This document shows, piece by piece, positions 50,001 to 56,330 of a DNA stretch of 64,000 nucleotides. The stretch lies in the NCBI GenBank assembly GCA_023101725.1, contig JALJCO010003983.1:62001-126000 (forward strand), read 5' to 3'. A program made the position numbers and the translations under genes. The notes beneath the pieces are model-generated. The model searched no databases and had not been told where the DNA came from. It saw nothing but the letters and a program-made list of their open reading frames with translations. Positions within the stretch are counted from its first letter, which is position 1. Each line of letters begins with the position of its first letter. This DNA is from Atherinomorus stipes (Eukaryota; Chordata; Actinopteri; Atheriniformes; Atherinidae).

Positions 50001-51882
50001 AAGTGCTGTATGACTGTTAGGTGAGAGTTTATGTTCTCTGTCAGATGAGAATGTAATTGGGAGCGTGGGAGCTGTATTTTGCTGCTGGGATTCAGTGATA
50101 AAGATCCATGGGTTTTAACTTGTCTGTTTTTGCACAGCAGTAATGTTGGGTCATGTCACTTTGTTAAACTGTGTTTCCTCTTTAGAGCCTCATTACATAA
50201 TGACAGGGTTACATTGACTGAGTGATTGCCCTGTTGCTGCTGGACTCCATGTTTGTTCCCACTTTGTCATGTAGGTCAGAAGACACAAAAATAGAACAAA
50301 AAGGGGGGAAAAAATTCTTCTTGACCGTTGTCCTGAACTTGATGAAAAAAATGTCAAGAGATGAAGAAAATATGGGAAGGAGAATTCATAAGGACTTGGG
50401 GAGGAAAATGAAACATTGTTACACTGAGATTTTGACAACGCTCTACACCAGGATGTGATGTTGGTTTGTTGTGGTTAAACAGCTTTTTCAAAGATGAAAA
50501 ACAAGAAGCATATAACACTACTTTGTGCCTTTTTATCATGTCAGACAGACTGCCATTCATTTATCCATGAAAAAACAAAACAAACTGTGAAGCCTGAAAA
50601 GGCCAGTTTGCTCGCACTTACCCTCTTTTCCACATTTTTATCTACTGTACATGAATGAAAAGTAGAAATATTCAAAAGATTGTGTCGCATTGAATCCTGA
50701 AGATGTTAGGAGTCTTTTCCAGCTGCTGTTTACGTCATTTCTCTTGACCAAACCTGACTGAACCAGAGGTCAAATGCACCAAATATGCTACTGTAATTGT
50801 CTTTACTGTCATCTCTGTTCACCGCTCTGGCTATATTTTCTTTGCTTACTTTTCTTTTTCCAAAATGAAAACATTTACTAACTTTGTTCTCAGTCTCTCC
50901 TACTGCAAATCCCGCGATAATTACAGCAATTCTGCTGGTACCCTCAAAAATGATTGCTTCACCTTTTAAGTTTTAGTTGCTGTGAAAATTGTGAACACAT
51001 TTCCCTTAGTAATGCCACTACAGAGTTTCATCGTAGCAGATAGTCTGATTTCCCAAGAGGATGCATGATATGTTGTCCTGAACTGCAATGTCTTTTGTTC
51101 TTTTGCAGATGTAGCTACAGAAGTGGAAGTGGAACCACTAAATGGTAAAGCTCAGTTTGAATCCAGTAACTTATCAACTTTAGATGTATGTGTAGCAGTA
51201 TCTGCAAATTTGCCCTACATTATCAGAATGTGCTTGCCATAGAACAGGGGTGCCCAAATCCAGTCCTCAAGAGCCACTTACCTGCACATTTTGGTTGCAT
51301 CCCTTCTCCAACACACCTGAATCAAATGAATGGCTCGTTACCAGGCCTCTGGAGAGCTTAATAACATGGACATGAGGTAATTACCAATTTGATTCAGGTG
51401 TGTTGGAGAGGGTATGCTCTAAAAATTGCAGGGTAGTAGCTCTCTACGACTGGACTTGTGCACCCCTGCCATAGATTAAAAAAAAAAACAGAATGACATT
51501 AAATGACATACAGTATGCACAGCATTAATGTTGGGTAACGAGTAATGACATTCCATCAAATGTGCTGAGAGTAAATTTTTCACAGAATGTGACGTGCGAT
51601 GCAAATTTCAGTATTGCTGTGTTTTGCTTCACGTAATCACTGTTTTGTCACTGTTGTTTTTCAGGTTTACATCATGGTGTCATCCCTGCCGCGGTGCTGG
51701 TGGCTGTACTGATCTTTGCCCTGCTGGCAGTGGCGGTGTGGTTTCTGTACAAGAGAAACTCTGCAGGTTTTCGGGGGCTCCCCACACTTGGCAGCGCTTA
51801 TTATAGACAAACCAGCTCTCAAGCGACAGAGTCTGATGGGAATGTGTTGATCACAGACCTGGAGGCTCACTCAGGAGAATAG
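16314..51882 (+). CDS. pla2r1: Secretory phospholipase A2 receptor (30 coding exons)
   Basis: Thirty exons, the same coding-exon number as I recall for human PLA2R1, encode about 1489 residues (human 1463). The order is signal peptide, CysR domain (about 49-175), FN2 domain (176-233), eight C-type lectin-like domains (about 236-1402), one membrane helix (about 1423-1445) and a short tail. It is a mannose-receptor-family type I endocytic receptor that binds secreted phospholipase A2 (family knowledge). All splice sites are GT-AG and phases agree throughout, but two exons each carry one extra base: a C within CCC at 22336-22338 (exon 8, CTLD2) and a G within GGGGG at 39269-39273 (exon 22, CTLD6). 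As written, the frame would break near residue 465. With all other exons intact, sequence error is likelier than decay. The start at 16314 gives a signal peptide. Confidence 0.95.
16459..18651 (+). other. pla2r1: pla2r1 intron 1
   Basis: AT-rich. It contains the fold-back element at 17810-18003. Nothing else is recognised. Confidence 0.7.
17810..18003. mobile_element. Palindromic fold-back MITE
   Basis: Two arms of about 85 bp (from ctccactactt to gatgtgtctggcc, and from ggccagacacacctgg to aagtagtagagt) are near-perfect inverted copies around a loop of about 20 bp (tcagtaaccacgtggacaat). This is the form of a small non-autonomous DNA element. Confidence 0.75.
18652..19032 (+). CDS. pla2r1: pla2r1 exon 2: cysteine-rich (ricin-type) domain
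   Basis: The acceptor is tttctctccag and the donor is gtatgc; 381 bp, phase 1 to 1. It reads [20 protein letters not shown], then [20 protein letters not shown] and [11 protein letters not shown], the CysR beta-trefoil domain of mannose-receptor family members. It is closely parallel to ly75 exon 2 (LWKWGSNHRLFHVATSLCL). Confidence 0.97.
19113..19286 (+). CDS. pla2r1: pla2r1 exon 3: fibronectin type II domain
   Basis: The acceptor is gatttgcag and the donor is gtatac; 174 bp, phase 1 to 1. It reads [20 protein letters not shown], then [17 protein letters not shown], with the four FN2 cysteines and aromatic residues in place. Intron 2 is only 80 bp. Confidence 0.97.
20100..20264 (+). CDS. pla2r1: pla2r1 exon 4: CTLD1 part 1
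   Basis: The acceptor is cattattcag and the donor is gtaggc; 165 bp, phase 1 to 1. It reads [20 protein letters not shown] and [16 protein letters not shown], the start of a C-type lectin-like domain. Confidence 0.95.
20454..20567 (+). CDS. pla2r1: pla2r1 exon 5: CTLD1 part 2
   Basis: The acceptor is cttttgtgtag and the donor is gtgctg; 114 bp, phase 1 to 1. It reads [20 protein letters not shown], the WIGL and WSDG core of CTLD1. Confidence 0.95.
20604..21353. mobile_element. Outer MITE with ATATCGTGCAT termini
   Basis: The left end aggaatgcacgatat and right end atatcgtgcatccc are inverted copies. Inner segments rich in tatcgatatcgg continue the inverted relationship. Flanking octamers (agtctctg, agtcacaa) are only half matching. 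No coding capacity. Confidence 0.7.
20785..21196. mobile_element. Inner MITE inserted in the outer MITE
   Basis: The left arm aggggtgggaaaaatattga, followed by ttttcatatgctgatatca, is repeated inverted at the right end (tgatatcagcatatgaaaat, then atatttttttcccaccccct). The centre also has inverted phrases (tctcacgatatttcatc and gatgaaatcttgtgaga). Confidence 0.75.
21531..21680 (+). CDS. pla2r1: pla2r1 exon 6: CTLD1 end
   Basis: The acceptor is gcttccaccag and the donor is gtgaga; 150 bp, phase 1 to 1. It reads [20 protein letters not shown], then LPYICKKT, the closing strand of CTLD1. Confidence 0.95.
   Translation, partial: LFLPALCRTTDSVVCTTLLTKATGRVFPASLLFLTSARRHLTTPIKPSH
21991..22185 (+). 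CDS. pla2r1: pla2r1 exon 7: CTLD2 part 1
   Basis: The acceptor is gctcttacag and the donor is gtaagg; 195 bp, phase 1 to 1. It reads [20 protein letters not shown] and [20 protein letters not shown], the first half of CTLD2. Confidence 0.95.
22267..22431 (+). CDS. pla2r1: pla2r1 exon 8: CTLD2 part 2, with +1 frameshift
   Basis: The acceptor is tttttcag and the donor is gtgggg. The upstream frame reads [20 protein letters not shown]; then one extra base in CCC (22336-22338) shifts the frame, and the shifted frame reads [20 protein letters not shown], exactly the expected CTLD continuation of WS-DGSP. Exon length is 165 bp; removing one base gives 164 and restores the phase-0 junction with exon 9. 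See findings. Confidence 0.88.
22641..22751 (+). CDS. pla2r1: pla2r1 exon 9: CTLD2 end and linker
   Basis: The acceptor is cttctgtcacag and the donor is gtagga; 111 bp, phase 0 to 0. It reads [20 protein letters not shown] and ends WDEGCPG, which begins CTLD3. Confidence 0.93.
23033..23068. repeat. Short interstitial telomere-like repeat
   Basis: It reads ggttagggttaggag, then atcagggttagggttag: four to five imperfect TTAGGG units in pla2r1 intron 9. Confidence 0.6.
24697..24764. repeat. (TA)n microsatellite
   Basis: About 68 bp of uninterrupted AT dinucleotides, shortly after a poly-T run at about 24637-24658. Confidence 0.95.
26020..26132 (+). CDS. pla2r1: pla2r1 exon 10: CTLD3 part 1
   Basis: The acceptor is gttctcttag and the donor is gtgctt; 113 bp, phase 0 to 2. 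It reads [20 protein letters not shown] and [14 protein letters not shown], aligning with the GWERHG...GYYCPPALVTI segment of the human receptor. Confidence 0.96.
26243..26412 (+). CDS. pla2r1: pla2r1 exon 11: CTLD3 part 2
   Basis: The acceptor is cacctgcag and the donor is gtggcc; 170 bp, phase 2 to 1. It reads [20 protein letters not shown], then YWIGLMHQE and FTNWNKHQP. Confidence 0.96.
26527..26735 (+). CDS. pla2r1: pla2r1 exon 12: CTLD3 end and CTLD4 start
   Basis: The acceptor is ttactcag and the donor is gtagaa; 209 bp, phase 1 to 0. It reads [20 protein letters not shown], then [10 protein letters not shown], and begins the next domain with [16 protein letters not shown]. Confidence 0.96.
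27103..27248 (+). CDS. pla2r1: pla2r1 exon 13: CTLD4 part 1
   Basis: The acceptor is gcccttctag; 146 bp, phase 0 to 2. It reads [20 protein letters not shown] and [19 protein letters not shown]. The donor, gaagg|gttggt, is weak but is the only one that joins in frame to exon 14 (EG-TEGRWFW). Confidence 0.9.
27249..28228 (+). other. pla2r1: pla2r1 intron 13
   Basis: It contains the small TTAA-flanked element at 27596-27730. The rest is unremarkable. Confidence 0.7.
27596..27730. mobile_element. TTAA-flanked MITE, copy A
   Basis: 135 bp beginning AGGGAC and ending GTCCCT, flanked on both sides by TTAA (27592-27595, 27731-27734), as in piggyBac-type insertions. Inner phrases tttttggtatttagcgcttc and tcatcacccat are shared with the longer copy at 36185-36652. 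Confidence 0.8.
28229..28313 (+). CDS. pla2r1: pla2r1 exon 14: CTLD4 part 2
   Basis: The acceptor is tatttttag and the donor is gtaagt; 85 bp, phase 2 to 0. It reads [20 protein letters not shown], then WEWSDGTP. Confidence 0.95.
28420..28555 (+). CDS. pla2r1: pla2r1 exon 15: CTLD4 end
   Basis: The acceptor is ctttgtgcag and the donor is gtgaac; 136 bp, phase 0 to 1. It reads [20 protein letters not shown], then HEWICKLDR. Confidence 0.95.
28646..28681 (+). CDS. pla2r1: pla2r1 exon 16: short linker exon
   Basis: The acceptor is tgatgttgcag and the donor is gtgagt; 36 bp, phase 1 to 1. It reads [11 protein letters not shown], matching the KPKIPFWYQ linker before CTLD5 in the human protein. 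Confidence 0.9.
28682..29707 (+). other. pla2r1: pla2r1 intron 16
   Basis: It contains half of a hAT-like MITE (29165-29272). The rest is unremarkable AT-rich DNA. Confidence 0.7.
29165..29272. mobile_element. Short hAT-like MITE, half copy 7
   Basis: Only the right half is present: ttgattcaggtgttggagaa, then ctctcgaggactt, matching the right half of the copies at 13775 and 51245. Confidence 0.6.
29708..29868 (+). CDS. pla2r1: pla2r1 exon 17: CTLD5 part 1
   Basis: The acceptor is ctcctcgcag and the donor is gtttgt; 161 bp, phase 1 to 0. It reads [20 protein letters not shown] and [20 protein letters not shown]. Confidence 0.94.
29869..30688 (+). other. pla2r1: pla2r1 intron 17
   Basis: AT-rich, with imperfect local repeats of attcatgtgatactt and ttttaatgtaa (30010-30170). 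No exon is seen. Confidence 0.7.
30689..30753 (+). CDS. pla2r1: pla2r1 exon 18: CTLD5 part 2
   Basis: The acceptor is gtgttttcag and the donor is gtgtgt; 65 bp, phase 0 to 2. It reads [19 protein letters not shown]. The next exon, 6.8 kb away, continues it with RWSDKT. Confidence 0.92.
31540..31630. repeat. GTAT and (TA)n microsatellite
   Basis: Mixed tgtatgtatatgtata units grade into about 50 bp of pure AT dinucleotides. Confidence 0.9.
31946..32095. repeat. AT microsatellite pair with inverted unique arms
   Basis: The unique arm gtattgttggaccatctt (31948-31965) is followed by (AT)n, then aaagatggtcta (32008-32019), a second (AT)n, then tagatagtccaacaatac (about 32054-32071). The outer arms are inverted copies, and the central unit is inverted relative to the left arm. 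The whole can fold into a long hairpin. Confidence 0.85.
33171..34776 (-). mobile_element. Tc1-like transposon with long inverted repeats
   Basis: About 1.6 kb with TA on both sides (33169-33170 and 34777-34778) and ends starting CAGTGGGTA. Inverted repeats are about 210 bp and include an inner copy of the outer phrase (aagtattcagaccctt and its inverse), as in fish Tc1 elements of the Sleeping Beauty type. The minus strand encodes a Tc1-family transposase in pieces. Confidence 0.93.
33383..34405 (-). pseudogene. Broken Tc1-family transposase
   Basis: Minus-strand pieces lie in different frames: 34405-34202 (helix-turn-helix DNA-binding region, [20 protein letters not shown]), 34185-33964, 33899-33492 ([28 protein letters not shown] and [11 protein letters not shown], including DDE-family acidic positions) and 33568-33383 (C-terminal tail). 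At least three frame changes are needed, so it cannot make an active enzyme. It is transcribed antisense to pla2r1, if at all. Confidence 0.92.
35757..36050 (+). pseudogene. THAP-like zinc finger fragment (relic)
   Basis: The frame ends [20 protein letters not shown], then HLTICSDHF. The W-x-PxxH-x-x-x-CSxHF pattern is the C-terminal part of a THAP (C2CH) domain. A possible upstream cysteine is in VYACHKH. Nothing after the domain is coding, so this is probably a fragment of a domesticated or mobile THAP gene. Confidence 0.5.
36185..36652. mobile_element. TTAA-flanked MITE, copy B
   Basis: About 468 bp starting AGGGACTTGAGGC and ending GCCTTTAGTCCCT, with TTAA at 36181-36184 and 36653-36656. 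It shares ends and the tttggtatttagcgcttcat phrase with the 135-bp copy A at 27596. Confidence 0.8.
37521..37624 (+). CDS. pla2r1: pla2r1 exon 19: CTLD5 part 3
   Basis: The acceptor is tctttttcag and the donor is gtaaag; 104 bp, phase 2 to 1. It reads [20 protein letters not shown], then MCVTMNSLT. Confidence 0.94.
37703..37839 (+). CDS. pla2r1: pla2r1 exon 20: CTLD5 end and CTLD6 start
   Basis: The acceptor is ctgatgcag and the donor is gtacaa; 137 bp, phase 1 to 0. It reads [19 protein letters not shown], then [13 protein letters not shown]. Intron 19 is only 78 bp. Confidence 0.95.
37840..39005 (+). other. pla2r1: pla2r1 intron 20
   Basis: Ordinary AT-rich sequence; no repeat or exon is recognised. 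Confidence 0.65.
39006..39123 (+). CDS. pla2r1: pla2r1 exon 21: CTLD6 part 1
   Basis: The acceptor is gtgttggcag and the donor is gtagaa; 118 bp, phase 0 to 1. It reads [20 protein letters not shown], then EDEIEQ, matching WKNWTHAQHFC...LVAIESEVEQ of the human protein. Confidence 0.94.
39247..39387 (+). CDS. pla2r1: pla2r1 exon 22: CTLD6 part 2, with +1 frameshift
   Basis: The acceptor is gtctgcag and the donor is gtaagc. The incoming frame reads AYITMLLQG; an extra G in the G5 run at 39269-39273 then shifts it, and the next frame reads [20 protein letters not shown]. Human has AFITMNLFG-QTTSVWIGL at the same place. Length is 141 bp; with one base removed, 140 bp gives the phase-0 junction needed by exon 23. 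Confidence 0.88.
39517..39658 (+). CDS. pla2r1: pla2r1 exon 23: CTLD6 end
   Basis: The acceptor is ttaccctcag and the donor is gtaaat; 142 bp, phase 0 to 1. It reads [20 protein letters not shown], then [10 protein letters not shown]. Confidence 0.96.
39659..41200 (+). other. pla2r1: pla2r1 intron 23
   Basis: Unremarkable AT-rich intron; nothing recognised. Confidence 0.65.
41201..41436 (+). CDS. pla2r1: pla2r1 exon 24: CTLD7 part 1
   Basis: The acceptor is tttgttgcag and the donor is gtatgt; 236 bp, phase 1 to 0. It reads [20 protein letters not shown], then [20 protein letters not shown] and HWIGL. Confidence 0.97.
42007..43939. mobile_element. Large TTAA-flanked repeat, non-coding
   Basis: It begins AGGCCTCCTTCC after TTAA (42003-42006) and ends GATGACTCCT before TTAA (43940-43943). 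The interior is CpG-richer than the surrounding intron. It may be composite, because another TTAAAGGTGTCAT phrase occurs at 42612. It contains the 75-bp direct duplication noted in findings. No transposase is seen. Confidence 0.5.
44200..44310 (-). repeat. tRNA-derived SINE fragment
   Basis: On the minus strand it reads tagcacagtggttagagtgc (A-box-like) and, after 20-odd bases, gtgggtttgatcccc (B-box-like), the internal RNA polymerase III promoter of a tRNA-derived SINE. It lacks the pairing of a real tRNA. Confidence 0.6.
45155..45338 (+). CDS. pla2r1: pla2r1 exon 25: CTLD7 end
   Basis: The acceptor is attgttgcag and the donor is gtcagt; 184 bp, phase 0 to 1. It reads [20 protein letters not shown], then [20 protein letters not shown]. 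Confidence 0.96.
45458..45592 (+). CDS. pla2r1: pla2r1 exon 26: CTLD8 part 1
   Basis: The acceptor is ctgtcacag and the donor is gtgagg; 135 bp, phase 1 to 1. It reads [20 protein letters not shown], then [13 protein letters not shown]. Confidence 0.96.
45798..45920 (+). CDS. pla2r1: pla2r1 exon 27: CTLD8 part 2
   Basis: The acceptor is tgttctctag and the donor is gtaaga; 123 bp, phase 1 to 1. It reads [19 protein letters not shown], then [11 protein letters not shown]. Confidence 0.95.
45995..46171 (+). CDS. pla2r1: pla2r1 exon 28: CTLD8 end
   Basis: The acceptor is ttgttctag and the donor is gtatgt; 177 bp, phase 1 to 1. It reads [20 protein letters not shown], then [18 protein letters not shown]. 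Confidence 0.96.
48092..49130. mobile_element. TTA-flanked DNA element (Harbinger-like MITE)
   Basis: The ends TGCTGCCGGCACACTACACG and, inverted, GCTGGCGGCACACTACACG match closely. TTA flanks both sides (48089-48091 and 49131-49133), as in PIF/Harbinger insertions. No transposase is seen. The interior has a poly-G and G-rich tract at 48371-48612. Confidence 0.65.
49136..49715 (-). pseudogene. LINE reverse transcriptase C-terminal fragment
   Basis: The minus strand reads [60 protein letters not shown] and [20 protein letters not shown], a stretch found after the catalytic part of fish non-LTR retrotransposon reverse transcriptases. The rest of the element is absent. The clade is not assigned. 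Confidence 0.88.
51109..51144 (+). CDS. pla2r1: pla2r1 exon 29: juxtamembrane linker
   Basis: The acceptor is ttcttttgcag and the donor is gtaaag; 36 bp, phase 1 to 1. It reads [12 protein letters not shown], an acidic stalk before the membrane. Confidence 0.85.
51245..51468. mobile_element. Short hAT-like MITE, copy 8 (best preserved)
   Basis: 224 bp, starting CAGGGGTGCCCAAATCC and ending TGTGCACCCCTG. The flanks ccatagaa (51237-51244) and ccatagat (51469-51476) match at 7 of 8 positions. It lies in intron 29, about 100 bp after exon 29. Confidence 0.85.
51665..51882 (+). CDS. pla2r1: pla2r1 exon 30: membrane helix and cytoplasmic tail
   Basis: The acceptor is gtttttcag; 218 bp, with the TAG stop at 51880-51882. 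It reads [20 protein letters not shown] (membrane helix), VWFLYKR, then a tail containing GSAYYRQ and [10 protein letters not shown]. The DxxxLI dileucine-type sorting signal aligns with human ENILISDLE. The human NPYY signal is replaced by GSAYY. Confidence 0.96.
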
Positions 51883-52710
51883 CACTCAAGGTTACTGTAA
51901 ATCTCCTGTTGTCTGCCTGCATCTTTCCATTTCACCAACAGGTATAAGTGCCATGTGACACTGTAAAGCGTTGATGCTGACTCCTCAGGACAGTGTTGAA
52001 ATGATGACATGTTTGAAGGATCCCAGTTGCTCTCAAGTTCTGATGCATTTAAAACATGCAAATGAGACAGAAGTGTGAATTCTGCTTTTTGTTTCGACAC
52101 TGAAGAGCCCACAATTGAATTTATGTTTAAACTAGAAAAGTTACATAAATGAATAATTGATAAGAAATACTGGAAAGCTTTAAAATAGTTCAAAGTTACT
52201 TGTAATCGATTTCCTTTGATGCTGAAGATTGAGTCTAATTCAGATTAATTGGTACACAGTTCTAATTTGAGTCATTTGGATCGTAAAGGTTTCATAAGAT
52301 TTGAAACAGGTGGTGAATTTTGGTTTACTTCTCAGGGTCAAAAGGAATACTTTTTGACTTATTTTGATAAAAAAAAAAAAAAAGGAGATTGATGATGAAA
52401 TATAGATGACAGCAGTATTTGCGATATAATTTTGTAAATTTTTAGAATGCAGGATCTGCTGAATCTGAACATATGGTACAGAAATGTTGACAGTATTACT
52501 TTTGTATTTAGATTTTATTTTCACATGTATACATGCTGTATATTGACAACAGAGATTTTTGTATGTTCAAATAGAGAATATATAGAGTATGAGCGATTGA
52601 AATAAGTTTTTTTTTCTCCTGATTCGGTTAATGCAAAGCAAATTAAGGGAAGTACTTTTGCACTTTTTCATTTGCATTTGAATAAATTGAAATTGGATTA
52701 AATTATTTCA
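51883..52710 (+). other. pla2r1: pla2r1 3' UTR
   Basis: AT-rich non-coding sequence. The first AATAAA is at 52681-52686, and another lies at 53019-53024, so the UTR is about 0.8 or 1.2 kb. Confidence 0.6.
52681..52686 (+). promoter_or_regulatory. pla2r1: Polyadenylation signal of pla2r1
   Basis: AATAAA about 800 bases after the stop; an alternative is at 53019. Confidence 0.55.
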
Positions 52711-53599
52711 TTTTCTTCAGAGTTTTGCTGTGTAATGTCGAGGAAACACAAGTAGATCAGAGGTATGTAAGAAATGGGGGATGTACTCTGCTAATTTTCC
52801 TTTTTGATGTCTCTTACCTCTTTTTCTCCAAAAATCTAATGGGACAGAAAATTCCCCATCAGTATGACCTTAGTTTAGTATTTCCTTCGCACACATGGGG
52901 TCAGCGAGTCCTAAAAGTTCAACAGTGAGACCAAAAATGAACATTGTCCTGCGATCCCAATTGTTCTTGCATCTGTAATACAAAATGCACTGGGTACGAT
53001 TAAAAGCTACACCTTTTCAATAAATTATCTGCATTCACTAAGAAACAAGCTGGCATTATTGCAGTTTTATTTTACTCTCTCAAGACTAAAGAATGTGTAG
53101 AAAAATATCAAGGAAGTTGCTGAAACCGCCTGTTTGTTGTCTCCTGCTGACAGCGATAACATTTACTCTGAATCTACCAAAGTTTATGTAAATAGGGAGG
53201 TAAGAGAAGATGTTAGTACCCGAGAGTCCCGAGTGGCAATTGTGTCGACATTCAGACTGCAAAATCATTAAAATGGTGTCTTTGAATAACTAATATATGA
53301 GGGAAAACAGGAACTTCAGTCCCAATTTTGGCCCTGAGAACCACAAGGCTTTCCTGTGCACATTGACATTTTCACTTTTGGTTGTCATCATGTAAACGTA
53401 CAGATGGGTCAACAGACTTGTTTCTCCTTTTCATGGAAATTCCTATGTTAAATTTGTGTTGGAATTTTTGCTGTTGGTTTTGTTCTTGTCATGTGGAAGC
53501 ACCCTAAACTAAAAAAAAAAAAGAATGTAGGCCTGCTGGCCTGGGGAGTTGCATTTGTAGAGAGAAAATAAATTTTCCTAAGTTTCGATGGATAGTAAT

Positions 53600-56330
53600 C
53601 GAATTCGATTTTATTTATAGCGCACTTTTCATACAAGTAACACAAAGTGATTTACATAATCTTGACATGTTAAAAACATAGGTCTTCAAACAAGCTAGTA
53701 AATGACCTAACAAAATTTAAAATGCACACCTGATCATAATTTATCTCACTTGCATGCACTTATGTACACTCACACACACACAACATACAGGACCCCCTTC
53801 CACCCACCAACCACAACCATCCATGCCCCCCATCCTATCCAAAGTCCAGCCTCTGTTCTTTTTAACTAAATAAAATATAACTGTGGCTTGACATTGCTGT
53901 GCGGAAAATTATATCTTAGGTTGATTAGTTTGAGTGCCCTTAAAAAATACAAAACAAAATCAAGTGCTGTACATCTTCACCAAGTCAGTCATTTTGATGT
54001 GTTAAACTCTGCCAAATTTGGGGGGTTACAACATATGGTGGCATTGCACAGTAATCCCACCAATAATTTAAAATAATTAAGTTCTGAGAATAACCTGCTT
54101 CAAAAGATTTTTTATTGAGTAAAAAAATTGTGGACAAATGAGCAAAATGGGATCAAAACAAAACCTGGATCTGGTGTTAGGTTCTGGCCCCTTAAAACTT
54201 GAGAGAGGGGGCTGAGTGGGGTGGGCTCGAGGCGTGGGGGATGGTTGGTGGCCCTGCAGTCCCCATCCATGGTGTATGTGGGTGGGTGTATGCCTGGAGG
54301 GTGGGCGTGAGTGCAGGGGGATGTGTGTATTGTTGCCCGTGGGAGTGTATGGGGGTGAGGGGGACGGGTGAGGATGCATGGGAGATGAATGTTCGAGTGT
54401 GGGTGGAAGGGTGCATTGGTGGGGTTTGTGTACATCGGGTTGGAGGGGTTTGGGTGTGGAGCGGGGGTGGATCTGTGAGGGGATGGGATGTGGGGCAGCT
54501 GTGTGAATGAGGGTGGTGTGTGGGAGGGTGGACGGGTGGGGTTTTGGCGGGGTTGGGGGATTGGATATGTCACCGCCGTGGTGGGGTTGCAGGCTTGGGT
54601 AAGGAGAGGGGGGCATGGGGACCAAGGGGGCGGATGTGTGGAGATTAACTGGCGATGTGGGAGGGGTGGGAGGAAGATGTGGATGGGATGGGGAAGTGTT
54701 GATGGGGGTAAAGTTGTGGGTTGTTTGGGTTAGGGTGTGGGGGTGATAGGATAGAGTGGGGGAGGGGAAAAAACAAACGAGGCAGCTCTGCAGGGCCTGG
54801 GGATGGTGGACCTGCGACTCTGGCCCATCCGCTGACCTCGTTCACTCCCGTCCCTGTCCCCCCTCCCTGGCCTGGGGGTGAGGGGGGCCCCCCAGGGCCC
54901 CGCTGGGCCCTTTGAGGGGAAGGCGGGTGCCTTGGTGTGGGGGGGGCTGTGTTGGCCCCCTTTTTCTTTGGGGGGGGCCCGGGGGGGGGGGGGGTCATAG
55001 GGGGGGGGGGGGCCTCATTCCGAGGGGGGAACCCCCCCCCGGTTCTCCCCTTCCTAGATATCTCTCTCCCCTCTACCTTACACACACACACACACACACA
55101 CACAAAAAAAGGGGGGATGGGGGGGGGGGGGGTGGGGGGGGGGGGGGGGGGGGGGTGGGGGGGGCCTGCGTGCCCCCCCTCGCCCGCCCGCCCCCCCAGT
55201 TTTAACCACACTTAGACACCTAAACACATAAAATAACAACCGCTCACAACCACTTCTGAGAAGCGGGCCATATAGCGTGTGGAAAGAGGAGGGGCCGGTT
55301 GGGTGATCATACCGCCTATGCGACCCCACTCTCGACATGACTTGGTACTGCCTCTCAGTTTTAATTGCAAACAACACACATCTTACACACAGTCATGAGT
55401 GGGGGGGGGGGTCTGGGCAGGATGGTTGTGAGGGGCTGAAGAAAGAAGGGCGGGAGTGTGACAGGTCAGAGGGAAGGATGGGGCTGGACATGTGTGGGGG
55501 GGGTATATTGGGGGTATAGGTAGGTGGGGGGCGTATGTGTGTGGGGTGGAGGGAGGGGTTGGTGCAGGTGTGTGGGCGGAGTGCATGTGGGTGTTAGAGG
55601 GTATCAGGAGGTGGGGGTATGTGTGGAGGGTAGAGGGAGGAGGGTGTTGGGGGTGGAGGGAGGAGTGAGTGTGGGTATGTAAAGTCGGAAAGCAGAGCGG
55701 GTGGGTGCATGTGTGTGGGGGGAGTGCATGTGGGTGTTGGTATGTGTGTGGGGAGTGTGTGTATGTGTGTGGTGGTGGTGTAGGGGGGTGGTAGCAGTGG
55801 TGGTGCCCTAGTGTCAGGTGTGTGGGGCAGGGACGTTGGGGTGGGGGCTGGCCTGTGCTGGGGAGTGTCGTCTGGGGGGTCCGGTCCTCCTGGGTTTTGG
55901 TTGGGCTGCCTGGGTCGGGTGGGGGGATCTGCTCCTGGGTGCTTGGGCCCTGGGCCTGGTGTTGTCCCTGCCCCGGGGGCGGCCAGCGCCCGGTGGGGTC
56001 GGCAGCTGCTGGTCTTGGTCCGCTGGGGCCTGGGCCCCGAGACTGCGGGGGCTCCGGCTGGGACTGCCTCTTGCCGCCCTCTGGGGGATGAATGTCCATT
56101 CTTTTGGGGAGGTGGCTGGGGTCTGGGCCTCTGGGTGGCTGCTGGGGGCCTGGGTCCTGAGCTTTGCAGGCTTCCTCCTCCTTGCAGAGATGAGGCAGCA
56201 TCTGCATGACTGTATCACCATGGAGCACCCTTTATCAAATCAAATCAAATCAAATTTATTTATATAGCCCTTTACAGTACCCATTGGACACACAAAGTGC
56301 TACAGCAGGGTAACAGAAAAAGAGACAACA
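53600..56330. repeat. GT/GC-rich dispersed repeat block
   Basis: It is bounded by the similar, directly repeated phrases ttttatttatagcgcacttt (near 53609) and tttatttatatagccctttac (near 56255). The core (54190-56170) is strongly strand-biased, with GT-rich units, then GGGCCTGGG-type units. Antisense frames are proline- and histidine-rich, as with repeat-derived predicted proteins in fish annotations. Not a gene. Confidence 0.6.
54955..55195. repeat. Poly-G and CA tract
   Basis: It has many runs of 8 to 20 G, a (CA)n stretch (55080-55104) and short C runs. It may be a real G-quadruplex-prone tract, low-quality sequence, or both. Confidence 0.8.

Larger units (their letters stand above)
46172..51108 (+). 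other. pla2r1: pla2r1 intron 28 (4.9 kb)
   Basis: 46172-47150 is plain intron. About 47190-47960 is CpG-rich repeat-like sequence with a GTCGACGCGTCG motif, not assigned. 48092-49130 is a TTA-flanked element with a poly-G tract, and 49136-49715 is a LINE fragment. 49720-51108 is plain intron. Confidence 0.65.

Noticed and set aside
52240..52524. Antisense 94-codon frame in the pla2r1 3' UTR
   Set aside because: Low-complexity AT-rich sequence without domain or signal.
54077..54625. Antisense open frames of 150-180 codons rich in Pro, His and Thr
   Set aside because: These are products of a GT-rich repeat on the other strand, with no start context, domain or splice support.
54645..55211. Antisense 188-codon frame through poly-G tracts
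   Set aside because: Homopolymer translation (poly-Pro) with no biological content; the sequence itself may be unreliable.
55383..56228. Long antisense open frame (281 codons), proline- and histidine-rich
   Set aside because: It lies in a strand-biased low-complexity repeat; several frames on both strands are equally open, there is no domain, and the composition alone explains it.
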